Shown here piece after piece: positions 63,956 through 64,000 of a DNA stretch of 64,000 nt. A program made the position numbers and the translations under genes. Origin of the DNA: Rallus limicola (taxonomy: Eukaryota > Chordata > Aves > Gruiformes > Rallidae). Each line of letters opens with the position of its first letter. The stretch's first letter is position 1. The notes below the pieces were generated by a model, which saw only the letters and a list, made by a program, of their open reading frames with translations, made no database searches and was not told where the DNA came from. The DNA is taken from contig JAKCOZ010000303.1 in NCBI GenBank assembly GCA_022605955.1, positions 124,001-188,000 of the forward strand. The letters run 5' to 3'.

Positions 63956-64000
63956 GTTATTGCTGGACGTTTAGCATGTTTTGAACTGCAGTCTGCTAGG
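63956..64000 (+). repeat. Partial monomer at the right edge
   Basis: The first 45 bases of a consensus-like unit (GTTATTGCTGG to GCTAGG). The window cuts it; nothing suggests that the array ends here. Confidence 0.97.

Larger units (their letters stand above)
1..64000 (+). repeat. 198-bp tandem satellite array filling the window
   Basis: A 198-bp unit recurs without interruption: the landmark GTTATTGCTGG is at 1, 199, 397 and so on to 63956, giving 323 complete units and a 45-base remainder. All units point the same way. Most differ from the consensus at only a few positions; the most divergent common class differs at about ten. All marker-to-marker distances I checked are whole multiples of 198, apart from one extra base near 25148. 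No unique sequence, transposon or gene interrupts the array, and it runs past both edges. Length, homogeneity and higher-order structure fit a centromeric or pericentromeric satellite of a eukaryote. That location is inferred; the sequence has no unique flank to prove it. GC content of the consensus is 97 of 198. Confidence 0.99.
38168..64000 (+). repeat. Satellite domain C: long higher-order array
   Basis: TTTATA blocks are at 42827, 45401, 49163, 52529, 56291, 58469 and 62429. Those at 42827, 45401, 56291 and 58469 follow AC195/197, and all of these except 56291 also carry A57. A68 (GGAGATTCC) occurs near 40263, 41451, 44223 and 57093, only in this domain. T93 followed by A22 in the next monomer is frequent. 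Large blocks are shared across 66 monomers. A94 is absent, and T51 occurs once (near 54106), suggesting a single domain-B-like monomer present here. Confidence 0.8.

Noticed and set aside
1..64000. CRISPR array
   Set aside because: The repeating unit is 198 bp with no short repeat alternating with unique spacers; every part of the unit is repeated.
1..64000. CENP-B box
   Set aside because: The consensus and the variants I read contain no TTCG core followed by CGGG on either strand.
1..64000. Ribosomal DNA, histone or other tandem gene cluster
   Set aside because: The unit is far too short and carries no recognisable rRNA, tRNA, 5S or protein domain; I looked for tRNA-like or 5S internal promoter patterns and saw none that I could support.
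1..64000. Transposable element origin or insertion
   Set aside because: No terminal repeats, target-site duplications, poly(A) tails or transposase or reverse-transcriptase coding sequence is visible, and the 198-bp spacing is never interrupted.
1..64000. Assignment to a named species or satellite family
   Set aside because: The PstI site and 198-bp length are not enough, and I do not recognise the sequence; a database search would be needed.
1..64000. An encoded defence, mobile or enzymatic system
   Set aside because: There is no sequence outside the satellite monomers in which such a system could be encoded.

Overview
The whole window is one tandem satellite DNA array. A 198-bp monomer repeats head to tail on one strand from the first base to the last: 323 complete units plus a 45-base partial unit at the right edge. 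Both edges lie inside the array. I see no gene, RNA gene, transposon, CRISPR array or other non-satellite sequence, and no inverted monomer. The pattern (near-nucleosome-length monomer, hundreds of copies, higher-order repeats) is that of eukaryotic heterochromatic or centromeric satellite DNA from a gap-free long-read assembly. The sequence does not identify the taxon, and I do not recognise the monomer as a named family. It is about 49% GC, holds one PstI site (CTGCAG) and three CpG sites, and lacks the TTCG and CGGG cores of a CENP-B box.

Phase convention: monomer position 1 is the G of GTTATTGCTGG, so monomers start at 198k+1 up to 25146 and at 198k+2 after a single 1-bp insertion near 25148-25150. 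Marker variants are named by monomer position: A22 (T to A), G21 (A to G), T51 (G to T), TTTATA (GTAGGA at 61-66 replaced), Y-haplotype (T60, AG70-71, T76, T84), C68 or A68 (G changed), T93 and A94 (G changed), A126 (G to A), A130 (T to A), TA148 (GG148-149 to TA), GT176 (TG176-177 to GT), and AC195/197 (G195 to A, G197 to C).

Layout. Domain A (1-25693) is an irregular higher-order array rich in A22 - TTTATA monomer pairs, with a 15-monomer (2970-bp) tandem duplication at 10249-16188. Domain B (25694-35197) is built on a 7-monomer (1386-bp) unit carrying A94 and A22+T51 monomers, with 6-, 7-, 9- and 12-monomer versions. The segment 35198-38167 is a B/C hybrid. Domain C (38168-64000) is again rich in TTTATA monomers, now mostly with AC195/197, and contains a 13,068-bp (66-monomer) long-range duplication (44700-48830 against 57768-61898).

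Because 198 is divisible by 3 and the consensus lacks stops in one frame on each strand, very long open frames run through the array on both strands. I treat them as by-products of the repeat, not genes. The window tells us about satellite evolution: strictly in-register unequal exchange and conversion, one indel in 64 kb, and diagnostic variants that are often clustered multi-base changes.
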